Assembly (NCBI GenBank): GCA_013792075.1
Contig: VMSR01000202.1
Span: 1-64,000 of the forward strand
DNA from: Desulfobacula sp.
GTDB lineage: Bacteria > Desulfobacterota > Desulfobacteria > Desulfobacterales > Desulfobacteraceae
Direction: 5' to 3'
DNA: 64,000 bases
Shown piece after piece: positions 1 through 9,700 of this stretch; position 1 is the first letter of the stretch, and each line of letters starts with the position of its first letter. The notes under the pieces were generated by a model. The model had not been told where the DNA came from, did no database searches, and saw only the letters and a list, made by a program, of their open reading frames with translations. A program made the translations under genes and the position numbers.

Positions 1-1
1 A

Positions 2-802
2 ATTCTGGTGGTGGAAGATGATCCCGTCTACCAGAAACAGATAAAGTCTCTTCTGCCCAAAGAAAACATTGAAATTTCGTTTGCAAAAACCGGAAAGGAT
101 GCCATTGATCTGCTTGAAAAAACGCAATTCCAATGCATTATCCTTGATTTGACATTGCCGGATATGAAAGGTCTTGATATTTTAAAAATCCTTTCAAATA
201 AGTCAACCATGGAATTTCTGCCTCCGGTGATTGTTTATACTGCCAAGGATTTACAAAAAGAAGAATTAAATGATCTGCTGCGATATGCAAGAAAGGTTGT
301 ATTAAAAGGGCCTGAAAGCGAGCAGAGATTCATTGATGAGGTTTCTTTGTTTTTACACAGCGTTGAATCCTCTCTGCCGGCATCACAACGGGAGGTGATC
401 CGGATGCTTCATGATGAACAGGCTGTTTTTAAGGATAAAAAAGTACTTCTTGTGGATGATGATATCCGCAATATTTTTGCCATGTCAGGTCTTTTACAAC
501 ATGCCGGCATGAGTGTTTCAACCGCGGAAAACGGTAAGGAAGCCTTGAAAAAAATTGATGAGAACCATTTTGATCTTGTCCTTATGGATATCATGATGCC
601 CGAGATGGATGGTTACGAAGCCACCCGGGAAATACGGAGAAAAAAACAGTATAAGAAGCTTCCCATTATTGCATTGACAGCCAAAGCCATGCCCGAGGAC
701 AGGGAAAGATGTATTCAAGCCGGTGTCAGTGATTATCTTGCCAAACCTGTGGACAAGGATAAGCTTTTTTCCATGCTCAAGGTGTGGCTTTATGGCGTAT
801 AG
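2..802 (+). CDS. C-terminal part of a hybrid sensor histidine kinase (two receiver domains), cut by the window edge
   Basis: The frame is open from base 2, so the protein starts outside the window. Two CheY-like receiver domains are visible. The first (about residues 1-118 of the visible part) has the acidic pair E-D-D and a phospho-acceptor Asp in LDLTLPD. The second (about residues 143-264) has the LLVDDD start, the acceptor Asp in LMDIMMPEMDG, the conserved Thr region ALTAKAMP and the Lys in AKPVD. Tandem receivers at the C-terminus are typical of large hybrid kinases, and the following cheR and cheB genes fit the known hybrid-kinase/CheR/CheB locus type. The protein would be a phosphorelay component whose sensor and kinase parts are not seen here. 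It ends in TAG, 13 bases before the next start. Confidence 0.9.
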   Translation: MLVVEDDPVYQKQIKSLLPKENIEISFAKTGKDAIDLLEKTQFQCIILDLTLPDMKGLDILKILSNKSTMEFLPPVIVYTAKDLQKEELNDLLRYARKVVLKGPESEQRFIDEVSLFLHSVESSLPASQREVIRMLHDEQAVFKDKKVLLVDDDIRNIFAMSGLLQHAGMSVSTAENGKEALKKIDENHFDLVLMDIMMPEMDGYEATREIRRKKQYKKLPIIALTAKAMPEDRERCIQAGVSDYLAKPVDKDKLFSMLKVWLYGV

Positions 803-815
803 GTAAGGGGAGGCT

Positions 816-1646
816 ATGAAAAGCAGGGAAAAGACCGAAGCAATAGAAATCGACATGCTGCTTGAAGCGATTTTCAGACAGAGGGGGTATGATTTTCGAA
901 ATTATGCCAGAGCTTCCCTGGAAAGACGGGTCCGTTCGGCAATGAATAAGCTTAACGTCAAGCATATTTCCGAGATGATACCTCTTTTTCTATACAATGA
1001 TACCTTTTTTGAAATTTTTCTATAGGAATTGTCCATCACTGTAACCGAGATGTTCAGAGACCCTCATTTTTTCAAATTTCTAAGGGAAAATGTGATTCCG
1101 CAAATCATGGCATGGCCCTATCTAAAAATATGGTGTGCAGGGTGTGCCACGGGTGAAGAGGTCTATTCCCTGGCCATTCTGCTTAAGGAAGAGAACCTGT
1201 ATGATCGGTGCCAGATTTATGCCACTGATTATAATTCAAATTCAATTGATATTGCCAGGGAAGCTCAATATCCCCTGGGTAAGATGCAGGTTTTTGTGGA
1301 AAACTATAATAACGCAGGCGGCAAAAAAACCTTTGCCGATTATTATCATGCAAAATATGGTATGGTCCATCTGGACAGCGGATTGGGCAAAAAAATAGTT
1401 TTTTCCCACCACAACCTTGTATCTGACGGCAGTTTTGGGGAAATGAATCTGATTCTATGCCGGAATGTCTTTATATATTTTAATCAAATACTTCAAAACC
1501 GCGTTTTTGAATTGTTTGATCAGAGTTTGTGCCATGGCGGTTTTTTATGTCTTGGTACAAAGGAATCCATGGAATTTTCCGGGCTGAAAGATCATTATAC
1601 AAAAATTTCAGACAAAGAAACCATATTTAAGAAAAAATATTACTAA
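816..1646 (+). pseudogene. cheR: CheR-type methyltransferase interrupted by an in-frame TAG
   Basis: The reading frame opened by ATG at 816 (preceded by GGAGG) stops at TAG 1023-1025 and continues in the same frame from 1026 to TAA at 1646. Both halves together look like one complete CheR S-adenosylmethionine-dependent protein-glutamate methyltransferase. The N-terminal helical domain lies before the stop. After it comes ITVTEMFRDP, the family signature normally found in the same polypeptide, then the SAM-binding CAGCATGEE loop and the LILCRNVFIYF motif. The stop falls a few residues before the signature, so a product started at TTG 1029 would lack the N-terminal domain. Simplest reading: a nonsense mutation in a decaying locus, since a response-regulator fragment also lies downstream. 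Alternatives are amber read-through, pyrrolysine, or a sequencing error. TAG is also the ordinary stop of the preceding gene, which argues against wholesale reassignment. Confidence 0.75.
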
Positions 1647-1657
1647 AAGAGCGCTCA

Positions 1658-2251
1658 ATGGAAAATCATCACCCGCCCAAAGATTATAAAACAGTGGTCA
1701 TAGGCGTTTCAGCAGGCGGCATGGAAGCGCTTTCCATTATTCTTCCAGTGCTTCCCAAAGAATTTTCCATGGCCGTGGTGGTGGTCCAGCATCAAAAAGA
1801 AGGCAGCGGCGACTATTTGATATCTCATCTAAATGAAAAAAGTGCATTAACAGTACAGGAAGCCAAAGAAAAACATCCGGTTCTGCCCGGAAATATTTAT
1901 ATGGCCCCTTCAGGATATCACTTATTAATAGAAAGAGATTTTACTTTTTCTTTATCCATGGAAGAACGGGTCAATTATTCACGTCCATCCATTGATGTTT
2001 TATTTGAAACCGCATCTGATGCGTATCAGGATCAGCTGATCGGCGTCATTCTGACCGGTGCCAATTCTGACGGGGCGCTCGGGCTTAAAAAAATACGGGA
2101 AAATGGCGGGCTTTCTGTGGTTCAGGAACCTGAATCAGCCTTTTCCAATGCCATGCCGACATCTGCCATAACAGTTGCCGGGGCTGATCATATCCTGTCC
2201 CTTGATAAAATAGGCCCTTTTCTGACGCGCATGTCTGGCCGGATCTTCTGA
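1658..2251 (+). CDS. cheB: Stand-alone CheB-type protein-glutamate methylesterase domain
   Basis: A 197-residue protein consisting only of the CheB catalytic domain, without the N-terminal receiver of chemotaxis CheB. The catalytic triad of the family can be placed: Ser18 in GVSAGG, His45 in VVQHQ, and Asp138 in TGANSDGA. The family removes methyl groups (or deamidates glutamine) on chemoreceptors. In loci with a hybrid kinase and CheR, its target and role are usually not classical chemotaxis. It starts 11 bases after the broken cheR frame, so the two were probably co-transcribed. The reading frame itself is intact. Confidence 0.88.
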   Translation: MENHHPPKDYKTVVIGVSAGGMEALSIILPVLPKEFSMAVVVVQHQKEGSGDYLISHLNEKSALTVQEAKEKHPVLPGNIYMAPSGYHLLIERDFTFSLSMEERVNYSRPSIDVLFETASDAYQDQLIGVILTGANSDGALGLKKIRENGGLSVVQEPESAFSNAMPTSAITVAGADHILSLDKIGPFLTRMSGRIF

Positions 2252-2265
2252 AAATATTTAATTTT

Positions 2266-2400
2266 GATGTAAGGATTATCACAATCTCTGGTGGTGGAAT
2301 CGCTGACCCCAAAACATATTTAAATCTTGCTGCAAAATTAGGAGCTGTGTGTACATTAAGGGTGATCGACAGTGCCGGGCAATCGCATGTAGATTTTTAA
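2266..2400 (+). pseudogene. Fragment of a response-regulator receiver domain
   Basis: A frame of 44 codons reads IITISGGG, then DPKTYLNLAAKLGA and TL, which matches the beta4-alpha4 and beta5 region of many receiver domains (an ISGGG...YL.LA..LGA..TL.KP pattern). No N-terminal half with the acidic pair and acceptor Asp precedes it, because cheB ends 15 bases upstream. The expected KPF after TL is missing, and the sequence diverges before TAA at 2398. It appears to be the leftover of a receiver gene that once followed cheB, as in related hybrid kinase/cheR/cheB loci. The assignment rests on motif recognition only. Confidence 0.55.
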
Positions 2401-2413
2401 CCCAAAATCTCAT

Positions 2414-2599
2414 ACCCGTTCCGGTCGGTGTGCCTTTCTGTGGCTGGATAGGCCAGGTGACAGGCTCTATGCTGGACTGCACTTGTGGCGGAAAAACTCG
2501 CTACGCTTAAACAATTCCCACCAATTAACGTTACGTCCACCAGAGCCTGTAACAACCTGCCCTATAACGCTCCGCCAAGGCAATCCAACCGGAACCAGT
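2414..2599. repeat. Imperfect inverted repeat, possible mobile-element remnant
   Basis: The left arm at about 2414-2469 and the right arm at about 2541-2599 are imperfect inverted copies, sharing AGAGCCTGT, then CTG-CCTAT, AAGGCA and CCGGAAC in order. Read outward, both arms would encode a similar EPVT...G.PTGT peptide, so the repeat may derive from a duplicated coding segment. The surrounding 2401-2830 has only short, overlapping frames on both strands and no convincing gene. Confidence 0.4.
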
Positions 2600-2929
2600 T
2601 GCAATGCACTCAAATATCAATTGATTCTTTTTTTGAAAAAATCCAAGACCATCGCCATCACAACAGGCTTCATAAATTGATAGATATAACAGGACTACTA
2701 TTAAAAGTCTTGGTATTCCCGAATCAAAGCCCGACACAACATCTTGGAGGTGGGGAGGGGTTGCTGGTATCATGGACAACAGGACCCTATAAATTAGATG
2801 CGTTGGCCCTGTAGCGGAGTGCTTGTTTGATTGACATTACAGCCCCACTATTTTATGGTTTGGATGCAAAAAAACGGCAAGGGAAAGATACGAGGGAAAG
2901 ATACGGATGATAAGAACAGGGGAGAATGC

Positions 2930-4147
2930 GTGATTCAGCGAATTCATACATGGGTGACGAAAAAAATCTCCATTGGACTGTTGTGGACCCTGATGCTTTT
3001 GGGGGTTCTTTCTGGCTGTGATAAGCAGGAAAATTCCCTGTTTCCCCAGGAAAACCGGACCGGGATTACCGAAGATGAAATTCGCATCGGGTCTTCCCTG
3101 GCCCTGGGGGGCCATGCCGGCTACCTGGGCAGTCAGATGCTCCATGGTGCTCTGGCCTATATCAACCACATCAATGAAACCGGCGGTATCCACGGCCGGA
3201 AGATTAACCTGATCGCCAGAGACGACGGCTATGACCCCACCCGGTGCCTTTACAATACCCAGCAGCTCATCCTTGAAGAACAGGTGTTTTCGTTGTTCTG
3301 TTATGTGGGAACCCCCACGACTGTGCGGATTATCCCCCTGGTCAATGAGGCAAAAATTCCCCTTGTGGGTATGTTTACGGGCGCCAATCGGCTCAGGGAA
3401 CCTGTCAACCGCTATCTGATCAACATCAGGGCTTCCTATTACCAGGAAACAAAGGCAGCCGTGGATTATTTTGTCAAGGAGATGAAATTTGACAAGGTGG
3501 CGGTGTTTTACCAGTATGATGAGTACGGATTTGACGGCCTTCGGGGAACGGAGATTGCTCTGAAATCCTTTGGGCTGATTCCCGTGGCCAAGGGCTCCTA
3601 TGTCCGGGGAACCCTGGATGTGGAAGCCGGCCTTGAAAAAATTATGGCGTCCCGGGCCCAGGCCGTGGTCATGATCGGCACCTATGATTCCTGTGCCCGG
3701 TTTATCCAGCTTGCCCGGGACCAAAATTTTTCTCCGCTATTTCACAATGTATCGTTCGTGGGGCCAGAGGAACTTGCCAGGAGGCTTGGACCCATTGGGG
3801 AAGGGGTGTTGGTCACCCAGGTGGTGCCGCCCCCCAATGCGGGAGAAAATGAACGAGCCCTGCCCGGCGTCACCGAATATAGTGATCTTCTGAAACAATA
3901 TTACCCCCAAAGCCGTCCCAGTTTTGTGGGGCTTGAAGGATATATCAATGCAAAAATTCTTGCCGAAGGCCTGAAAAGAGCGGGAAGAGAGATTACCCGG
4001 GAAAAATTTATCCAGGCCATTGAGTCCATCAATGATTTTGACCTGGGCATTTCAAACCCCTTGTATTTTGGGAAAAATGATTACCAGGGCCTGGACCAGG
4101 TTTATATTACAAAAATAAGACAGGGGCAACTGGTGCTGATCAAATGA
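2930..4147 (+). CDS. Periplasmic substrate-binding lipoprotein (leucine/branched-chain-type family)
   Basis: Start chosen at GTG 2930 because AGGGGAG lies just upstream and the protein then begins with a proper lipoprotein signal: basic residues, a hydrophobic stretch, and lipobox L-S-G-C with Cys30. The frame is open further upstream, but that extension has no signal logic. The mature part, about 375 residues, is a type-1 periplasmic binding protein. ITEDEIRIGSSLALGG is the usual first strand, GIHGRKINLIARDDGYDP is the family signature, and FVGLEGYINAKIL lies near the end. No permease or ATPase gene is nearby. Its stop overlaps the start of a histidine kinase (ATGA), so it more likely serves as the ligand-sensing subunit of the two-component system than as part of a transporter. 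The ligand is unknown; amino acids, amides or aromatic acids are typical for the family. Confidence 0.85.
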   Translation: MIQRIHTWVTKKISIGLLWTLMLLGVLSGCDKQENSLFPQENRTGITEDEIRIGSSLALGGHAGYLGSQMLHGALAYINHINETGGIHGRKINLIARDDGYDPTRCLYNTQQLILEEQVFSLFCYVGTPTTVRIIPLVNEAKIPLVGMFTGANRLREPVNRYLINIRASYYQETKAAVDYFVKEMKFDKVAVFYQYDEYGFDGLRGTEIALKSFGLIPVAKGSYVRGTLDVEAGLEKIMASRAQAVVMIGTYDSCARFIQLARDQNFSPLFHNVSFVGPEELARRLGPIGEGVLVTQVVPPPNAGENERALPGVTEYSDLLKQYYPQSRPSFVGLEGYINAKILAEGLKRAGREITREKFIQAIESINDFDLGISNPLYFGKNDYQGLDQVYITKIRQGQLVLIK

Positions 4148-6024
4148 GATTTTTCAATGAACTGACACTGAAAAACAAAATTTTCATCTCCTGCCTGGGG
4201 TTTACCCTGATTGTCAGTATTTTGATTGCCCTGTTTACCCGTGCCCTTTTGATCACCAGCCTGACCAATGAATTGAAAAAAAGGGGGGTGGGCATTGCCC
4301 AGGGCGTTGCAGACGGGGCCCGGGTTTTTATTCTCACCAAAAACAGGGCCGAGTTGACCGCCCTTGCCTATGATATCCGCCTGGGCAATAAAAAAGATAT
4401 TGTTCTCTATCTTCTGATCAGTGACAAGACCGGCGAAATCCTGGGGCACACGTTTACCACAGGTTTTCCGGACGCCTTGAAAAAACAGATGGAAAAAAAA
4501 GACCCTGAAAAGGAAAGTATTGTCCGGATGAAGGTGGACAACCATTCTGTATTTCATGTTACCGTCCCGGTAATGGAAGGGATCTATACCATCGGTTCGG
4601 TTCAGATAGGGCTTGACCAGCAGCATATTGAAAGTCTGATATCCCGCCTCAGGCTGGTTTTTTTAAGTTTTTTGTCTGTTGTGTCCATTATATTTTTTTT
4701 CCTGAGCCACAGGCTGGCCCTTCACATCACAAAGCCCGTGGCCTCTTTGATCCGGTATACGGACCAGCTGACAAAGAGCAATTTCAGTATGATTTCCAAG
4801 GAAGAGGTGGATGCCATGTCTTCGGACCTGGGGGCCCGGGAGGATGAGATCGCTACCCTGACCAATTCCTTTATCAAGATGACGGCAAAACTCAAACGCT
4901 CCACAGACAATCTCATGGAGTCCCAGAAAAAATACCGATCCCTTTTCCACAGCGGACCCAATCCCATATTTGTCATCCATAAATTGAGCTTTGAGATCCT
5001 GGATGCCAATCCCAAAGCAACGGAATTGTTCGGATATGAAGGCGATGAACTGATCGGCAAAAGCCTTTTGACCCTGGGAGATCTTGAAAACGATACCTTT
5101 GCCAGGACCTATCCTGTGGGAGAATCCGTGGTGATCTCTTCCAAGGTGCGGTTTTTTAAAAAGGACGGGGGGGCTGTGTTTGTCAACATCCATGCCAGTC
5201 CTGCCGAATACCGGGACAAAGATGCCATCATTGTGGCGGCCACCGATATTACGGAATTGGTTGAAAAGGATTCCCAGCTGATCCAGGCCTCTAAAATGAC
5301 AAATCTTGAAAAAATGTCCGTGGGCATTGCCCATGAAATCAACCAGCCCCTGAATGCCATAAAAATGGGGAGTGAATATTTGTGCATGATGGAAGAACGA
5401 AACAAAAGTGTAAACCCTGCGGATCTTAGAATGGTGCTCACCGAGATCAGCTCCCAGGTGACGCGGGCAGCAGAAATCGTGGGGCGTCTGAAAACATTTT
5501 CCAGAAAAGCTGATTTTTCAAGGGAGGTGATCAGTTTAAACCGGTGTGTCCGGTCGGTTCACAAGATCATCGGACGGCAGATTACCTTGCAGAATATTGA
5601 TTTTATTCTCACATTGGATGAAAGTATTCCCCATATTCTGGCCCATAACAATCGAATGGAGCAGGTAATTTTCAATCTGGTCACCAATGCCAGGGACGCA
5701 GTCAATGAACGGATTGAAACACGCATGGACATTGGACAGGGAAAAATTGAGATCGCAACCTTTTCCGATGACCAAATGGTGGGCCTGTCCATTGCCGACA
5801 ACGGCATCGGCATTGAACCCGATCAGATGGAAAATATTTTTGAATCGTTTTTTACAACAAAGGAAATGGGGGAGGGTCTGGGTCTGGGCCTGCCCATTAT
5901 TCAGGGTATTGTCCGGGACTACAATGGGTCCATCAGTGTGGAAAGCACGCCTGGTAGCCGTACCAGTTTCAGGATAGTGTTCCCTGCCCAACCCCGAAAA
6001 GTGTTAAGGAGTCCTGTAAAATGA
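4144..6024 (+). CDS. Membrane-bound PAS sensor histidine kinase
   Basis: 626 residues. Order: transmembrane helix about 13-36, extracytoplasmic sensor region about 37-168, second helix about 170-188, HAMP-like linker about 190-250, PAS domain about 264-375, dimerisation/phospho-acceptor domain with His397 in GIAHEINQPLN, then a C-terminal ATPase domain with the N-box NLVTNARDA, G1 box DNGIGI and G2 box GEGLGLGL. It starts inside the stop of the binding-protein gene and its own stop overlaps the next start, so the three products should be made together. The inferred role is to sense the state of the substrate-binding lipoprotein and phosphorylate the REC-STAS protein encoded next. Confidence 0.9.
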   Translation: MRFFNELTLKNKIFISCLGFTLIVSILIALFTRALLITSLTNELKKRGVGIAQGVADGARVFILTKNRAELTALAYDIRLGNKKDIVLYLLISDKTGEILGHTFTTGFPDALKKQMEKKDPEKESIVRMKVDNHSVFHVTVPVMEGIYTIGSVQIGLDQQHIESLISRLRLVFLSFLSVVSIIFFFLSHRLALHITKPVASLIRYTDQLTKSNFSMISKEEVDAMSSDLGAREDEIATLTNSFIKMTAKLKRSTDNLMESQKKYRSLFHSGPNPIFVIHKLSFEILDANPKATELFGYEGDELIGKSLLTLGDLENDTFARTYPVGESVVISSKVRFFKKDGGAVFVNIHASPAEYRDKDAIIVAATDITELVEKDSQLIQASKMTNLEKMSVGIAHEINQPLNAIKMGSEYLCMMEERNKSVNPADLRMVLTEISSQVTRAAEIVGRLKTFSRKADFSREVISLNRCVRSVHKIIGRQITLQNIDFILTLDESIPHILAHNNRMEQVIFNLVTNARDAVNERIETRMDIGQGKIEIATFSDDQMVGLSIADNGIGIEPDQMENIFESFFTTKEMGEGLGLGLPIIQGIVRDYNGSISVESTPGSRTSFRIVFPAQPRKVLRSPVK

Positions 6025-6737
6025 AAATACTGGTGATAGACGATGAAAAACCCACACTTTCCATGTTCAAACTTTTTTTGACAGCTTACGGATATGAGGT
6101 CCATACGGCTGAAAACGGTGAAAAGGGTCTGGCCATTTTCAAAGAGATCCAGCCGGAAATTGTTTTTACCGACATCCGTATGCCGGGCATGGACGGGCTT
6201 GAGGTGTTAAGACAGATCAGGGCATCAAACCAAAGATCCCAGGTGATCATCATCACCGGACACGGGGACATGGAAAAAGCCATGGCAGCTCTGGATCTGG
6301 ATGCCTCGGATTTTATCAACAAGCCTGTGGAGCGAAAGGCCTTAAATTCCGCCCTGACCCGGGCTGAAAAAAGAAACCGAATGCCCCGAGACCTATGCTT
6401 TGAATTGACGCCGGTTCAGGCAGCCGACTGCCTTGAGATTTATGTGCAAGGCAAATTGGCTGTTTCAGGAAAATCTGCCTTTGAAGCCTTGTCCGGATTT
6501 GAGGCCAAGTCGCCCATAACCCGGGCCATCTTTTTGTTTGACGAGAGTTTTGCCATTGACAGAGAGGGGATCTCCCTTTTGATGGCGGGTGTGCAGCAGT
6601 TAAAGGAAAAAGGGATTCAGGTTTTTATGAAAGGGCTTTCCTATAATTATTACCGGTTTTTCCAGATGGCCGGCATGGATAAAATGGCCGTCATCGAAGC
6701 GGAATTGCCGGGAGAATTTGGGGACGCTCTCCCTTGA
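6021..6737 (+). CDS. Response regulator with receiver and STAS-like output domain
   Basis: 238 residues. The receiver domain (1-120) has Asp7-Asp8, acceptor Asp51 in FTDIRMPGMDG, and Lys in INKPVE. The second half (about 133-235) has the spacing of an anti-anti-sigma/STAS fold: a short strand with an EIYVQGKLAV start, then a loop, a helix and FLFDESFAIDREGISLL followed by a long helix, ending in FQMAGMDKMAVIEAE. The usual Ser in the D-S-SG STAS loop is replaced here (AIDREG), so phosphorylation by an anti-sigma kinase is not expected. STAS output suggests control through protein binding rather than DNA binding, possibly of the BTAD activator encoded immediately downstream. Confidence 0.82.
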   Translation: MKILVIDDEKPTLSMFKLFLTAYGYEVHTAENGEKGLAIFKEIQPEIVFTDIRMPGMDGLEVLRQIRASNQRSQVIIITGHGDMEKAMAALDLDASDFINKPVERKALNSALTRAEKRNRMPRDLCFELTPVQAADCLEIYVQGKLAVSGKSAFEALSGFEAKSPITRAIFLFDESFAIDREGISLLMAGVQQLKEKGIQVFMKGLSYNYYRFFQMAGMDKMAVIEAELPGEFGDALP

Positions 6738-9700
6738 CCCAGGTCAGATACCATATTCCCCTAGTCTCTGATAGTGTCCCAAGGCAGCGGCTTTTGGACC
6801 TGCTCGGAGGCCATGAGGCCTGCCGTGTTTTTCTGGTGACCGGCCAGGCTGCCCAGGGCAAATCAACCCTGGTCGCCTCCTTTCTCCAGAAGCAGGAACA
6901 GCAAAGCATCTGGTGCCATCTGACACAGGAAGCCTCGGACCACACCCGCTTGTTTGATATCCTCATCAACGGAATACACGGCTTGTTCAAAGACCGGGAA
7001 AAGATCCGAAAAATCCAGATTCCCCAGACCACCCTGGGCACCCGGGAAGATCTGCTGCGCCAGATTGAAACCCTTTCCATGATTTTCAGTCAAATGGATT
7101 TTCCCGTAAACATCGTATTGGATGACCTGGAGTCTCTGGATGAAAATGGATCATCCTTTTCTTTTATCCAGCAGATGATCCAGGACAATCCCGGGTCTGT
7201 GCGATTTTTCCTTTTATCCCGAACCCAGCCGCCCCTGAGCCTTCATCAATTGAAAATAAAACAAAACCTGATTGCCCTCAACAATGAGGACCTGGCCTTT
7301 ACCCTGGACGAAACCCTGGCTTTTTTCAGGAAAAAATCCAGGGGGTCCCATGGGGGAATCGTCATGGGGATAAGGGAGGTGGAAAAGATTCTCAGGGTCA
7401 CAGAAGGCTGGGCAGGCGGCCTTATTCTGGTCTTGGAATCCATCCGGCGGTCCCAGGATCTTGAAAGGTTGCCGGATCATCTTTCTTCCGAGGCCTTTTC
7501 CTATTTTTCCAGGGAAATATACGAGACCCTGCCTTCCCCTACCCGGGTGTTTTTAATGGAGACATCCCTCTTTGATGTGCTGGACACAAGGATGCTTGTG
7601 GATTTTTTTAAGGACATGGATCCTGTTTTGATATTAAATGAATTGGAAAAACGAAATCTGTTTATCCAGAAAATCGATTCAGACAGCCATTGGCCTGCCT
7701 TTAAATACAACAATTTGTTCCGGGATTTCTTAAAGGCAGATCTTTTAAACTCCCTTGATGGTAGTGCTTACGCCGCATTGCATAAACGCGCCGGGAATCT
7801 TTTCTGGGAGAAAACTTTTCACAAGGAAGCCATCGGGTTTTTTATTGAAGCAAAGGCCTATTCCGACATTGCAAGGATCATCCGGATCAAGGGGGCCGAC
7901 TATGTGATTACCGGAAGGGCGGAAGGACTTGCCGAGTGCATCCGTTCCCTTCCTGAACAAATGGTGGATGCGGATCCCTGGCTGATTTTTTTTAGGACCA
8001 TGACCCGCCGCATCAAGGGGGGAAAAAAGAACATACAGGACTTTGGCCAGGCCCTGGAATTGTTCAGGAAAGCCAAGGACGACAGGGGGGTCCTGCTGTG
8101 TACGGCCTATCTGATTGAGGCAGCCGTATTTGTCCGCCAGCCTTCCCAGGTAATTTTAAAATGGATATTGTCAGGGGAGAAAACCTTAAAGTCCCTCAAA
8201 GGGAAGCATCGCTATACCTGGGCCAGAACACTTCTCTGGCAGCAGATAGGGCTTGGGTATATTGCGGGCAACGGCGATATACCCAAAGGGATATCGGCCT
8301 GCAGGAATGCCATTTTGCTTGCCCAGCGGATTGACAACCCGGATCTGCTGCTCAACGCATCGGTTATATTGACACTGGGATTTGTCCAGTCCGGGGATTT
8401 TACCCGGGCCAGGGAAATGCTGGAAAAAATCCAGGATATCACCCAGGAGGGGAGGCACCCTGAGTACCGGGCCCTTAAGAATATCACCAACATTGACTAT
8501 GCCTTGAAAAAAGGAGAGTTTGACCTGGCCGGAACCCTCCTGGAAAAGTCTGGGACAGATATAGAAAAATTTGGTCTGATTTTTTTATATCCCGGGTTTG
8601 TGGAAGCCCGGGCCATTTATTTTGTCGGTATCCGGCAATTTGTCCAGGCCCTCCAGACGGCAGATCATTTGTCGGATTTTTCAATCCTGGAAGGAAATGA
8701 TTTTTATCTGGGGATTTCCCATCGTATCCGGGCCATGAGCTTTTTAAGGGAAAAAAAATATGACCGGGCAATGGCTTCAGCCCTGCTGGCTGTCAATGAG
8801 CTTGGCCAATCAAAACGGGGGGATATTCATTTTTTTCTGGCCCGGCAGATCCATGGATTTTCTCTCTTTTATACGAAACAATTTGATGCAGCCCGGCAGG
8901 AACTTGAAGTGGTTCTTGATTATTTTAACCGCATTGCATCTGATTTGGTTTTTTGTGAAACCAGTTTTGTTCTGGGGCTTATCCTGCTCGGGCTTGAAGA
9001 TAAGCACCGGCAGGCAGATGGGAATGGAGAGGCCCATACCTACCTGAAATCCGGACTTCAAAAGGCCATGGAAAACCAGTATTATTACTTTCCCCTCATG
9101 GATGACAAGACCCTGGCCAAGGTTCTTGTCCAGGTGAATATACTTCAGCCGGCTGCAACCTTTTTTCCGACACTGGTTGAAGATCCGGCAATGGCTGCCT
9201 ATCTTTGCCGGTTGGTTTCCGGGGGGCTTGGACCGCTTCTTCTGGAGGAAATTGTTCAGACCCTTGCCCCTGGTACCCCAAAAGAAAGAATTTGTCTGTC
9301 TGAACGATTGAAGCACCTGTACAAACTGGCGCTGCCTAAAATCAGGATCAACACCCTGGGAGAATTCACCGTCCGGATCAATGATACGCTTCTTGACAAA
9401 TCTGTCTTTGAAGGCGCAAAACCCATCTCCCTGCTAAAGGCAATCGTCATGAACGGCTCCCGGGATATTCCCAAGGAGATTCTCATTGATTCCCTCTGGC
9501 CGGATGCCAGCGCCAGTGCTGGTGAAAAAAATTTTAAAATCAATCTCCACCGCCTGAGAAAGGCCCTGGAGCCTTTCCCGGTCAAGGAATTCGGATTTGT
9601 CTATGTGAGCCAGAAATCAGGCCTGGTCTCCCTGGATTTGGACCTGGTCTGCCTGGATATTGATATGTTTCTGACACTTGGAAAATCTGCTGTCAGGTTG

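Noticed and set aside
2837-3724. 295-codon leftward open frame
   Set aside because: Antisense to the substrate-binding lipoprotein gene, with no family features or ribosome-binding site of its own.
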